This document shows positions 23,331-35,509 of a stretch of 64,000 nt of DNA, one piece after another. Within the stretch, counting starts at the first letter, position 1, and each line of letters opens with the position of its first letter. Origin of the DNA: Phycomyces blakesleeanus NRRL 1555(-) (lineage: Eukaryota > Mucoromycota > Mucoromycetes > Mucorales > Phycomycetaceae). The position numbers and the translations under genes were made by a program. The stretch lies in NCBI RefSeq assembly GCF_001638985.1, contig NW_017265141.1, positions 1,667,001 to 1,731,000 on the forward strand, read 5' to 3'. Under the pieces are notes generated by a model. The model searched no databases. It saw only the letters and a program-made list of their open reading frames with translations, and was not told where the DNA came from.

Positions 23331-24944
23331 TTTGGTCTTTTTTTGCATGTCCATATAGATCCCCTTCATTTTTGTCTCTTTTGCATGTCCTTAACATTGG
23401 CCCTCTTTTACATGTCCAATCATAATTTTTTTTTGCATGTCCTTAAAGCTCCCCTTCGCTGCAGCTGGTGCACTCATGGACTTTTCAATCTGAAGATTGA
23501 AAAAGCTAGCTTTATCCTGGACTGTATAATACACATATTCTCGTTTTTGGTTTTGCCTTCTTCATATGAATATCTTTGCTTAGACAAGTGTTTAGGATTC
23601 ACTTAATCCTGTAGCAGCATATTTTCTTAAAGTTAACACTCAAGGAGAAGGATATTCCTGCCATTCGCAGTGAGATGAGTTCTTTGGGCCACACACTTTT
23701 GTTTTCGGCGGTTTAAAAATGATATCCTTTGGTGGTGAAAATAGCGATGTATTCATTTTTAAATATATTGATATCTCCATGAATATTTGTCTGTTTTTGG
23801 TCAAAAAAGTACTGAACGCTATTGATTGTCTTTTTACACAACTTTACTTAATAAAAAAAACAAAATTTTCATTTTTTTGAGGTGCACGCCCTGAAGGAAA
23901 GTTGGCATCGTATATGGACTTTTTGGTGCAAATAGCCCAAAATGAATTAGTAAATGGTTTTATAGTGAAAAAACAAGCCATTTTGATCAATATTTGAGTA
24001 CTTACTATCAAACAACGTTTTAATTGTGGATCTCAATGTGCCGCATAAAGTTACCTAATAATGTAAGTATACATTGCTTTATTGATTTGGATTTATAGCT
24101 AATTTTCTGCTATAATACGTGCTTGTGTGTGTGTGTTTTTTTTTTCAAGTGAAAGAAATGAACCTTTTAATCAATATTTGAGCAATCAAAGTCAAATAAA
24201 GCTTATATTGTGGATATTACTATACTCGTTCAGACTACTTATGCGCATAAGATTCTTTTGCTTAACTCGTTTGGAGATATACCTGATTTTGAGCGTTTAA
24301 TTCGCCATTTTGATCTAAATGATCTTCTTTTGTTAAACAGTTCTTCATTTCAGTGGGAAGTCCAACAACCTTAAATCTGTGATTATCTGATTATGTAAAT
24401 ATGTCTAGAGCTGTAATAGCTAGGGTACTAAAATCTCAATCTACAATTCTATCATAAAAGTCAATAGAACCAATCTTTAAGCGACCCGGGCGCCATTGCA
24501 ATATCCAACTTATCCATAAAATACATCAACCTTTGAACGAATCACACATTTTTTGCAACCTCCAGTTAACCCAAATAACACTATATCAAATCTCATAAAA
24601 AATAAAGCAACTTATTATGACTATCGCACATACAGCCTGTTTTTTTTTCATATTTAAAATGTTTTAAATTGTTATATTTTGATATCGGTGGATGCTATTC
24701 TCAAATTATCAGATACTATCCTTTTTTTCAATTCTCACTCAGAACACAATACAAATTCTCTATAAAGCTTTCATTTTCCCATTTTTTATTCTCGATCTTG
24801 CTTCTACTACTTATACCATATAATATTCTTAACCCCTTTTTTTCTTAACTAGTCTCACATTATTTTAAGAATCATAATATAAGCCAATATGTGTTTATAA
24901 TTTTCTTGACCCACAGAAAAAAGTGACACGCGGTGGGTTGGTTA
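23331..24944. other. AT-rich non-coding region with degenerate direct repeats
   Basis: No gene recognised. TTTTGCATGTCC-like blocks continue to about 23450, a decayed extension of the 90-bp array. A second imperfect direct repeat of about 180-bp period is visible: ATCAATATTTGAG recurs at about 23986 and 24170, each followed by ATTGTGGAT. A GT tract lies at 24122-24136. Confidence 0.45.
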
Positions 24945-25270
24945 CAGTGGTCCCTTGATAATTTCAAGGCCAAGGCTGGGACTAAGTGCCTTGAAAATAT
25001 TGAAGAATGAAATTAATGAGTACGAATTATATATTCTCCGATGAAGGTAGTGGGAGTCTCAAAGCATGCTTTGTTGGAAATACCTACTATATACAAAGGA
25101 AAAAAAAGTTGGCAGTTAAGTATTATCATAACTTGATTGGCTGAAATTCTTGCTCGTTAAGGGTTTGAGGACAAAAGTTATCAAGAAAGTGAAATTAACA
25201 AGCTGTGAAAGTTTAGCCCTGTTTTTAGAAGAAGGGCAGCCAGAGCCTTAAAATTATCGAGGGACCACTA
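24945..25270. mobile_element. 326-bp MITE of Tc1/mariner-pogo type
   Basis: Non-coding element with 26-bp terminal inverted repeats. The left end starts CAGTGGTCCCTTGATAATTT (24945-24970) and the right end is its reverse complement at 25245-25270, with 23 of 26 positions matching. It is flanked on both sides by TA (24943-24944 and 25271-25272), the target-site duplication of Tc1/mariner transposons. CAGTGGTCCC-type ends fit pogo-like families. The interior has no ORF, so it would need a transposase in trans. Confidence 0.75.
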
Positions 25271-25272
25271 TA

Positions 25273-28200
25273 TATGGTGCAAACGTCTAACTCAGTGACA
25301 AGAAAATGAATACAAGTCGAAAGGCAATTTTATTAAAGAACAAATAAAAAAAGGCTATTTTAATACTTTATTCTTTCTACAGCTTCGTCACTACTTCTAA
25401 TTTAATTGTGATGAGCGATACAAGAGACAATTGTGGATATTATCCACTGTGTAGAATATAAAAAATAAGAAATAAAATACTCATTTGTTTTTCTCATCAG
25501 TATGTTTCAAAATCTAGAAATTTTTCTTTCAGTTTGTAGGTGTTTTCTTTAATTTCTCGCTTTGAATGACTACAGATAATTTATATACTATTTAACATTA
25601 GTGATAAGAAGCTATAAGCCAGCCACTATAAAATATGACATTTTTTGAAAGAAAAAGACAGAAGCAACAAACTATATGAAGCTAAAGAGTAATATAATTA
25701 TATTCTGTGAGTAAACTTTATAAAAAATGGTGAGACTAATAGTGTTGGCTTACGTGATAAAGTGGTTCAAGCAGCTAAAAGAAAAATAGAACGGATCTCG
25801 GTCTCCTCTAAAAACGTCTTAACCCCAAATATTGACACCTGAAAGTTTGCTCTTTTATGAAAGGTAAAAAGGAGAACAGAAGCGATAAGTAAGGTTAATA
25901 TTTACTGCTTTCATTTTTCTATGTTCTTATATGCAAACTTACTATGATAATAAATAAAATAATGAAATATAACTAACCTATTACTAAGTTGTCAGTATAA
26001 ACCATGGCTCTTTAGGTAGTTAATAATGAATAAGAGAGAGAAATGGAAACAGATAAACACTGTTGGAGTTTATTGTTACAAGACTTACAATTTTTATTTG
26101 ATTGCTGTACCAACTACAACAATCACTCTCTTCCTAAGGGCAGAATTTTATTAGTTTGGAAATATATGATATGTTTGAGCTAACCAAAATTTTGAAGACA
26201 CACGCAAAGTATCAATGGTAATAATATTTTTTTACATATACTTTGGAATAAAGCAGAATCTAATAAATTGTATTCTAATAAAACAGAATTTTATCGTCTT
26301 ACAGTCGAAAAAAAAAGTCTTTTTTTTTTTACTAAATTTATCTATGTATTGGGCGTATAATTATCTTAAAGCTGCTTTACAAGCTTAAATGCTTAAATAA
26401 TAGGTTGTCGCTGACACAGTCGAACTTTGGACAGATTCCGTATGTCGGCTACTATCATATTACTTCTTCTTACATGACCAGTTTGTAGTAACTACATAAC
26501 CACCTTCCTATTCTCTTTTAATTTTTTTATTATTATTTCTTTAATAATGCATAAATTATCACTTATTCTTATCAAAGTTATTAATAGTATCCTAGAAAAA
26601 TTCATAAACAAATATAATTAAATGAATAAAAACTATCCATAAAGTATATATAAATTTCTTCTTCTCATCTTTATCTTAATAGCACAGCTACTTGTAACAA
26701 GGGCTGCGAGTGTTAACCTGACTACGTTTTATTTATTTTTATCTGTATATTCTAAAAAAATCCACTCCCACTACACAGGCTATCACAGCATGTCTCACTA
26801 TCTTATTATTTGATTGATTTCAAGCGTGTAAAGTAATGATATACAAGTAGTACCACTTAATATATATTATACGCAACGCGTTTACATCATACTGAAATAT
26901 TTTCTAAAAAAAATTTATAGTTAGACATTCAAGCTTACAACAACATTTAGAGTATGAGAAATAAATCAAATTGAAGTCGACTAAAATGATCTTAATATTG
27001 AATAATACTGAACTGATATGCGAGGGTAAATTTATAGAAGAGAAAAACTAAGAACATAAGAAATGGAATTAGAAATACACCAAAAACTCTTCGATTGCTT
27101 TTCTTTTGCTAGCATCTAACATTAACAAGTGGTTACACGTCATTATATAGCATATAACTATTATTAGTAAAATAAGAGGGAAGTATTTTGTGGAATTTGA
27201 GTCTTTTTAGTAGCAATATATAAAAAAAAAACTGCAGATAATATATGCATAGTATAATCCAAAATAAGCATACCGGAAAACAGCGATAATAAAAATCTAA
27301 GGGGTCAGGAGCTATAAAGAAAAAAGGCGTGTCAGAATAAGGATGGATAAGTTGACTTGGGTAATAAAGAATTTCTCATTGCACTTTGTCTACTTTATAC
27401 TGAAGTACTTTTCTAAAAGCAAAGCTAGCTACTAAGCTGGTAGATAGTGTAATAATGGAAAAGAGCAGAAAACAATGAAAGTATTATCATGAAAAGAGGA
27501 AGAATCCGAGGGAAATTTTGAAAAATATCACAAGCATCTTTCTAAAGCGTTATCTAAATTACCCCTTATTTCCCATAGTGTTTTATGTGTAAGATTAAAA
27601 AGTTCTTGAAATAAAGCAGTGATACTTTTTTTTCAGTGTGTTATAATTTATAGAGCCAAGGCAGAGATATATTTTGTCACTATGCCTAGTGGCCTTCTAT
27701 GTTCACATAAATACACACACATAAATCTATATATTGTATTTCACTTTAAAAGAAGTGAAAAACCATAGAAGGCTTATTATATATTTATTGGTTCACATGC
27801 TTTAAAAATTTAGTAAACAAAAGCCAATTTTCCTGTTTCTAATGTTACACAGCATTATCAGTTGCAAGATTCTGAACACCCCCTATATGATGTCCTTGCA
27901 ACGTTTAGACAAGTATATCATAAATATAAAAGTCAAAATGACAAAGAGGTATAGAATATAAAAAAACCTCAGTTCTTACACACTACCGCCATTAAAAAAG
28001 CCATAGGAGTAGTAGTCCTTATAAAAAAATAGTTATGTTCAGTCTATGGAGTATTTAAAAGTAGTTTTGATAAGTATGTCACTCATACTAAATATAGTAA
28101 GTAAAGGATAAAAACAAATAACAAAGGCATGTATATCATATGCATATCAACGGAATCAGCAAGGAATTTGATAAGCAAAAAAAACAACTAGTGCATTTAT

Positions 28201-29240
28201 GTTTCTATCACTACTCAGCCTACATTCCCATTTTATTTTCTATAAATTTACTCGTTTTCTCAAGTTTCCTCTTTTCTTTCTTCCTCTCTTCCTTTTCATT
28301 TTGACACGGTAAGTTTGACATCATGCTCTCAAAGGTAAGTTATTATTTTCTATAAATTTACTCTTTTCTTTCTTCCTCTCATCCTTTTCAATTTTTACAC
28401 AGTAAGCTTGACATCCTGCTTTCACAGGGAAGTTATATCTTTTGTATACCCTCAAAAAGCACTACCTATACAGTAGGTATTTCCTACAGACTATTATAGC
28501 AACGTAAGCACTTTACGACTTCAAATATATTTTACGCGCTTTACAGTCTTCCTATTTTAAAAAGCGGTTATTCTTGCCACACCATAAAGTAAGTTATATG
28601 CTTGGCATCAAAAAATACTCTTTGTGCTTTTATACCTTGCCTTTGGCTCCCATACACGGACCTCAACAAAAAAGTGAAGAACATAAGAAAAATCCCGATG
28701 CTCTTTAATACTTATATATTATCATTCCATCAAAAAACACGGGTATGAGACATATCAAAAGCATCGGTTGCTAGTACAAGTATTTCTCCGTTCACATTAT
28801 AACTATTAACATAAGAATGATAGTCTGTAATATACACATCCTCAAAACACAATATGAACACAGTATATCTACATTTTTAACCACAACCTTTACACCGGTA
28901 ATATTATTTTCTCAACCATTAGAATGATATATACATTACTGTTAAAACTTAACTGTTTTAAAATTAATTGTTTAAAAAAAACTTGTTCATAGCCCTACAC
29001 AGTAAAGTGGTAAGGACATACAAAACAAAATAGTACCAAAAATATTAAAATGAGAAGAACTAACGCCGCCAATTTATTATAGAACACTCATAGCTGTAAT
29101 ACAGTCACAGTTATCCCAAAAGCAGATTTAAATAGTTAAGAATGATAATGCAGCAAATACACCACATATATTCATGTTAAGCCAGATAGGTGAGTAGAGA
29201 GTTATATTTACACATATCTATATAAGTACCCTCTGTTTTT
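25273..29240. other. 4-kb gene-poor AT-rich region
   Basis: No ORF of 60 codons and no recognised RNA gene. Two structures stand out: an inverted repeat around 27690-27775 (GCCTTCTATG and CATAGAAGGC, with a nested TTCACTT/AAGTGAA pair), and a roughly 110-bp tandem duplication at 28230-28435. The rest looks like old decayed sequence. Confidence 0.45.
28230..28435. repeat. About 110-bp imperfect tandem duplication
   Basis: Two adjacent copies sharing, in order, TTTTCTATAAATTTACTC, CTTTCTTCCTCTC, TCCTTTTCA, ACAC-GTAAG-TTGACATC and AGG-AAGTTAT. TATAAATTTA lies at 28241 and 28351 (spacing 110), while the GTAAG-TTGACATC block is spaced 93, so the second copy has lost about 17 bases inside. Confidence 0.75.
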
Positions 29241-29915
29241 CCCACGCCAGACACCTTTTATATGCGTATACCAATCTGAACAGCAAATCTTACCACCACG
29301 ACAAAGACGACGAAGACGACGAAGACGACGACGAAGACGAAAACGACATGATTACCACGATTACCGCGATTGCGACAACAATGATGACGACGACACGACG
29401 ACGATTACGACGATTACGACGATTACGACGATTACGACGATTACGACGATTACGATGGTTACGACGACGACGGTTATGACGACGATTACGATGTGATAGG
29501 ATAGGATACGGTACGGTTACGATACGTTTACGGTACGATACGGTGGGATGGAATGGGATGGTAATTAGGGCTGGAATACTGGTGGTCGAAAATATTGGTA
29601 AGTAAATAGTTTATTATGACCACGACTATACTAACACCATTTCTTTTCTTTATGCACGAGAAATCTCTGATATGAGTATAACTATCCGAACAGCAAGTCT
29701 TTACGATACGATACAATACGATACGATACGATACGATACGATACGATGTAATGTAATGTGATTAACGGCTGTAATACTGGTGGAAGAAGATATCGGTAAG
29801 TTAATAGTTAATTATGAATATGACTTTACTAACACTACCCTTTTTATGTATGCGAGAGAGACTTCTGATAGGACTATAAATGTCAGAAAGCAGTTTTTAT
29901 TATACGATACAAATA
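29241..29915. repeat. Complex satellite: ACG/ATTACG arrays and a ~197-bp unit
   Basis: Short CG-containing arrays stand out against the AT-rich surroundings: GACGAA/ACG units (29300-29345), a 9-bp ACGACGATT array (29395-29456), GGATACGGTACG units (29500-29540) and an ATACG pentamer array (29700-29745). They are embedded in a longer degenerate unit. GGCTGGAATACTGGTGG (29569) and GGCTGTAATACTGGTGG (29767) are 198 apart, and TATxxGxxTATAxxxxTCxGAA-CAG blocks occur near 29259, 29668 and 29860. The short arrays occupy the same relative place in each unit. Confidence 0.75.
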
Positions 29916-30359
29916 AAATATGAATATAATTGAAAATACGTATGTTCAAATTGTCCCGGTAGAGTTTATATACCAGTATTTTTTGTATCGCTCGTTGCAG
30001 TGAACTTTGAAGTAGTACTATAGGTGTATAAATAACTCGAAATAGTTGAATAACTTTTTTTATTGGCTCTTTAAATAAACTGTCTTTCTACTCGTATTTA
30101 TTTCTTGTCACCGCGTTAGAAATTTACACCACATAGCCAACTCACCATACGCCCCCTTCAAACTATTTAAGCTGGTTTTGTAAAAGCTCACTAGATATTT
30201 CCCACAAGATTATGCTACCTGAAATACCAAACTGCGCGTTTCTCTCCCAAAATATGGTATGTACTTGATATTTCTTTTAACACCACGTTAGGGCTCATGT
30301 ATAAAAGTGGACACGCATACGTGAAGCGGCCTCTATATGAGAAAGGTGTCCACTTTTCT

Positions 30360-30803
30360 CTTCGTTTTAAAATGGAGTCTGACGGTGGCACAACATTGTT
30401 GGCCAGTTGAATCAACATGAGAACCCACTGCGCTCTCTGTCAGACTATGGAGCATTACCAATATATTTGCACTAGTCGACCTAATAAAATACGTTTCTGC
30501 TATGGCTGTCACCAGGTTGATCATCTTTGCTTAAAATTCCCACGCGCTGTCAAAATTGATAACTTGTTTAAACAGGATCCCAAGGTTGCTGAACCTCCGA
30601 GTCTCCCATTAGACTACCACCACCTACTCCACTGTCAGTTGCTCTTCTGGTACAACTGCAAAGGCAATTACCCCCCTTCCTTTACTTCTGTCAATTTCTA
30701 TGCTCTTTGCAACCCTACACTCTCTTCAACAGGATCCCAATACAATCCTGCTAACTGGACAAAAACTGTTTCTGGTAAAAAAAAAAAGCACTTTTTCACC
30801 TAA
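30360..30803 (+). pseudogene. CCHC zinc-knuckle ORF, likely LINE ORF1 relic
   Basis: An open frame of about 128 codons from the ATG at 30417. It encodes one intact CX2CX4HX4C zinc knuckle (CALCQTMEHYQYIC) and a second that has lost its last Cys (CYGCHQVDHLCLKF), followed by an unrecognised Pro/Ser/Tyr-rich tail and a Lys run. Paired CCHC knuckles upstream of a LINE reverse transcriptase are typical of ORF1 (gag-like) proteins. The same-strand L1-like ORF2 relic begins about 300 bp downstream, which supports this. It could instead be an unrelated zinc-knuckle gene fragment. Confidence 0.5.
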
Positions 30804-31089
30804 GTTTCACATTATGCTAGCAAAAAAATTTGAACGACAGAAAAATAATTCCTGTAAATGACCCTACTCTCACCAACGAGGACGTGGAGGAAGTAAAAGC
30901 ACTATTTTGAAGAAAGTTGTGAAGACAACCTTATGAAGGGTATTAAAGAACCCTCTCTCTAAAAAATTATGGTAAAAATTATATCTATGAATTAGCATGG
31001 ATTAGCTAAAACGTATCAACCGCAAACACTCTCACTATTTATAATGCATATTCGATTTTGTGGAATAGATTTACTAGCACTTTAAGGAA

Positions 31090-32300
31090 CCCATGCCAAT
31101 ACTGAACCTCTCCAGCGGATACTTTATATACAATTTCACGCGAAAACTAACTACCTTCATCAAGTCCTCCACTAGGCATCGCATTCAGACACTCGTCACA
31201 TTGGAGACCATACTCCAAAGCAAATGTGACAAATTGATCTACAAGCTTAGACCATCTTCAGCAGTCCACTTTATCTCCACCTTTACGTTAAATTTAAAGA
31301 TTTAACTAAAGTTGGTCTTCCCATCAGTTCAATTATATTCACTTTGAATATAAAAGATGGTCCCTTTTTCTTTAGCTAAAATAATGGTGTTTGACTTTAG
31401 ATAAATTAAAAGACATTTTACTGCTGAAGATGCTCTTAGACAACAACCAGCCCAAAATGTTTAACTGCCCATCATTGAAAGGCAGTTACAACAAGTCCAA
31501 TTGGAGAGAATGGAAATCCTTTCCCTTCATGATATCAAACATTGACAGGAGAATCGTGAAATCTCCGCAAGATACCTTAAGCGTACAGGTGTAAAGTGAG
31601 AATCCCGAAAGATTATTACCCAGTTATGCCACTATATTATCGACTACTCGCATACTGAGCCTAATGATATAACTAAGGCAACTGCTGCATTCTATAAAAT
31701 TCTTTGCATACCAGAAAAAAATAGATAAGACTGAATTAGACGATCTACTTTACCACCTACCCCTCGGCATTTGTCTCTCAAATACCACACGTCCCACATT
31801 GCCCACCACATTTTCTATGAATAATATACAAGGAGAATGCTGTAATCTACCAGGAAGGGTATTCCAGGTCCTGAAAGCCCCCATATGAGATTCTCCGATC
31901 TGTCTTCAACCATCCTTTATTCTCTATCTTGCTGTCCCAAGTGTACAATGTTGTTCTCGCGAGTGACCAATTCCCGTTGTCTTGCCGACCCGTATATTTT
32001 TTTTTGCTTCCAGAGAAAGGCGATCTTTCATCCTTGAAGAATTAGTGACCAATTACCTTGGCCAATTCCGATGCCAAGGATTTTACTTAGCTGCTCAACG
32101 CACGCATGGTTAAGGCTGCTAGATCCATCGTATCCTCGTACCAAACAGGATTCGCCTGTGGTCCATTTATTGCTGACAGTGGTACTATTACGAAGTTCGT
32201 TATAGATCACGCCAAATTCACTGGTTATTCTGTAATTGGACTCCCCCTGGGTTAGGAAAAGACGTTGTGGTATGTCAGGTACGGAACAAGAGAAGATAAT
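31090..32300 (+). pseudogene. Degenerate L1-like LINE ORF2 (linker and reverse transcriptase N-terminus)
   Basis: Decayed LINE ORF2 readable on the plus strand with several stops and frame changes. In order: a Lys/Leu-rich pre-RT segment (31090-31310); ERQLQQVQLERMEI (31475-31520); ENREISARYLKRT (31550-31590); PNDITKATAAFYKILCIPE (31662-31718); ELDDLLYHLPLGICLSNTT (31733-31790); PPYEILRSVFNHPLFSILLS then QVYNVVLASDQFPLS (31880-31985), and PITLANSDAKDFT, SYQTGFACGPFIADSG and GLPLG-EKTLW (32045-32270). These are the conserved blocks at the start of an L1-clade reverse transcriptase (fingers region). The YADD-type catalytic block is missing, so the copy is 3'-truncated or deleted after about 32300. 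The only long antisense frame here (32028-32363) is a shadow. Confidence 0.8.
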
Positions 32301-35300
32301 AAATTTGATAATAGGAAACGTGTAGAAATATTTTAAGTCTGTATATAAGTTGTGTTTATTCATAAATAAATAAAAAATTCCTTTTTATGAGGAAACATAA
32401 TCTTTCATGGCCATTACGTCTTGGTTTCTTAAAGCTTTTTTTTCCTTTAATATACTTGGTTATTAGAGAATGTTTACTGTGAGGGGGCTTTTTTTTAACC
32501 ATGGAGCCACTGCAAGATTTTCTGCCCGTTCACATGTGATATGTGATAAGTGCTTCAGCTGTACATGTTTTGACATTGGAAGTGAAAGCAATATACTACT
32601 AACATTCGCTTTATAATTGTTTTAGGTTAAACTATATCTGACAGAAAGCTTTCGACCTTTTAGTCCCACAAAAAACTACAGGTATCATGAAGAAATTAAT
32701 TGAAATTAAAAATAATTTCTACTAAAGGAATTTTGGTGGGACACAAGCAAAGATCTATGCAGCTGGTCATGCTCTTTGCTAATCTTGCCAAATGCTGCTC
32801 AAGATGATTAATATAAGGTAAGCAAGGGGACACTAGAAAGTTTGCTATGCTAGTGTGATGATCTGTATCTATTAATGTCAAAGTTATATAATATAATGAA
32901 TCCTGGGTACATCTTTCTTTCTCAAAAATCTAATTTAGTATGTAAACATTTTGCATTTAATCACAAGCAACTTTTAGTGAAAGCAAATTACCCTTCGACT
33001 TGCTTCGTATGTTACATCTGCAAAGTTCTAGGTAAAAGTTAGCCAACGCTTATAGAATTGTTGACAGTATTTAATGTTAGTTCATTTTGAAACACTCAAT
33101 ATTTATATATTTTAAAAAAAGGGATAGTAAGGTCACACACTGCTGCTTGCTGGACGCAGTTTTATTCATGGTATATCCTGCCATCACATTCTCTGTAGGG
33201 TACTCTGAAGAGATGGAGTTGGTACACTTTTTTTTTTACAAAGCTCGGCATGAATATGAATATTAATATTAGAGCAATAGTATATCCAATACCCAGTAGC
33301 AGTGATATCATATGATCTTAGCATCGGGCATCCTTTTACTTAGCTATAATCCTGTAAGAATGAATTTCTCTGTTTGGCCAAGATTTTTTGTTGGGCGTTT
33401 TGGGAGGCTTAATTTTTTAAAGGAGTTGCCTTTTGTCGACCTATGATATAGAGAGCAGCATAGAAGAAGAGAGACTTTTTTTAGTTCTGTCTGATTATTT
33501 GCGAGTTTAATGTATTGGAAGTTCATCTAGAAGATGACTATTAACAAGTATAAGTTAGAGAGCAGTAATGACAAAATGTTGTAGCTTTATTGCCTTGTTT
33601 CCAAATTAATCATTATCTTTACCAATTACAGAAAGAATATTCTTGCATATAAATGTATTATGTTTGATACCATCAATGGTTGCAAGTTTAAAATAGGCGA
33701 ATCAGATATTTAATGCTTTGATAATTGCGAAGTCAAAAAATACATATCATTTCTGGGACCATCTTATTTAACTTTCTGTGAAATATCTATATATTGACAC
33801 GGGTGTTGTGTGTTCTCCAAACTTCGCCCACCCGATCATATTTTCTCCTATTTTTTCACATATATTCTTTTCATATAATCACTTTTACATAATATCACAC
33901 TCTCTTTAGAATCACATTTTTACCCATTTTAGTTATTATCACCTCTATTTTATTTCTCCGCATATATTCTCCTTTCTGACATCTTTACCCCTTTTTACAT
34001 ACCTCTTCCATTTTCCTTTTCCAGGTTCTTTCCCAGATTCTTGCATATACGTATAGCACACCTTTTCATCGTGACTTATATTCAGCTATATCTCCAAAAC
34101 AAACTTGCTCCTCTTGCGTTATTTTGCCTATTCATATCACCACTTTCCCTTTTTCTTAAACAGCTTGTCTTTTAGTAGTTATTTAATTTCTTATTTTATA
34201 CTTCGTTTTAACATCTCTTTATTAATACTATTATTATATTCTTTTACATTTTATCTTTATATTTTGGCATAGCACAAAGTGATTATCCCACTTTTTCCTC
34301 TGAATTTGACATCTACCTGCTTTATATATAGTTTCTTTTCACACTATTAGTCATATTCCTCGTTATAAACCAACTGCAAATATTTCAATTCTATCATTTT
34401 AGAAGGGTATAAAAGAAACCTACTTTTTATCCAATAAAAATCATTAGTAATTTTCTCTTAGAAACCTCGTCCCTGGATTGTTTTTTGCCTGACCCATAGG
34501 AAAACAATTGTACAGCTTGCAATTTATTATCTCTATTAACCTCTTTTTCTATTATAATTATTATTGTTATTATTATTTTTCTTTACGTCCCTATTTTTGT
34601 TTGTCAATTGTCCTGAGTGAAATAGACAGTGCTTCTGTTCTCTATTTTCTTCATCAAATTCTAGTGATCTGCTGCTTTGATCACTTTGAGTGTCCCGAGC
34701 AAAGCCAGAAGTAGTTCCTTCTTTGTACTTTATACCTCTTGTATCCTTATTATTCTTCTATCATCACCAGTCCCGAGTGGAGATGATAATTTAATTTCTA
34801 TCTTCAAATACTCTATTTCCTTTTTACTCTTACCTCTTCTTATTTAACTAACTTTCCCTCCAATTCGTTTCTCTGAATTACCCATGTAATTCATTTTAAA
34901 TATATATTCAATTCTTATTTCTGACCAAGTTGCACTAAGCAAATTCAACAAGCGCCAAGATGAAAAGAGACAATAATTTTTGGAAAGTGACAAAATTTTA
35001 CCGTTCTTGCTGTACAGTGAATTGGACTCCATTTCACTGAATTATAATGATAAATTATGATCATGATCATGGTTAGTATTTAGTATTTAGTATTTCGTAT
35101 TTAAATAAGCACTGACAAAAGTGAATACTAAATCGTCAAAGCGGGGAAGTCAAGAAATGACAAAAAAGGATAAAATGTCTGAAAACGATTAAGCTTGGCA
35201 TTTTTACTTCCATGCACAGAAATGTCACATCCTTCACCTGCTCAAAAAAACAGTTTTGATTGGAGGGCTACATTGTATTGTATAGAATTATATTATAATC

Positions 35301-35509
35301 TTTTAGTATCTTTTTATACGCATTCTATTCTATTTTATTTATTTCACACATACTGTCAAACACGAATATTTAAGCGGCAAATTAAAGTAAAAATATCACA
35401 GAAAAAAAAACTTTTACTATATTTTTTTTACCTATTTTTTTTTTATTTATTTATTAAAAAAAAAAATACACGCTTCTGCTCCCGACCTTACATAAAGAAT
35501 AACCAACCG
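32301..35509. other. AT-rich region without recognisable genes
   Basis: Nothing beyond short chance ORFs is seen. T/C-rich stretches dominate 33830-34860. The last part (35040-35509) contains GATCATGATCATG and TAGTATT repeats and the poly-T/A promoter region of RIB7. Confidence 0.5.

Noticed and set aside
23217..23606. 129-codon frame downstream of the MULE
   Set aside because: Lies on the 90-bp tandem repeat and its decayed extension; its sequence follows the repeat and has no recognised domain.
25273..28900. tRNA, rRNA or CRISPR-like structures in the gene desert
   Set aside because: I saw no B-box-like GGTTCGAATCC with a matching cloverleaf, no rRNA core sequence and no regularly spaced identical repeats with unique spacers.
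32028..32363. 111-codon minus-strand frame
   Set aside because: Exactly antisense to the LINE reverse-transcriptase relic, whose conserved motifs are on the plus strand.
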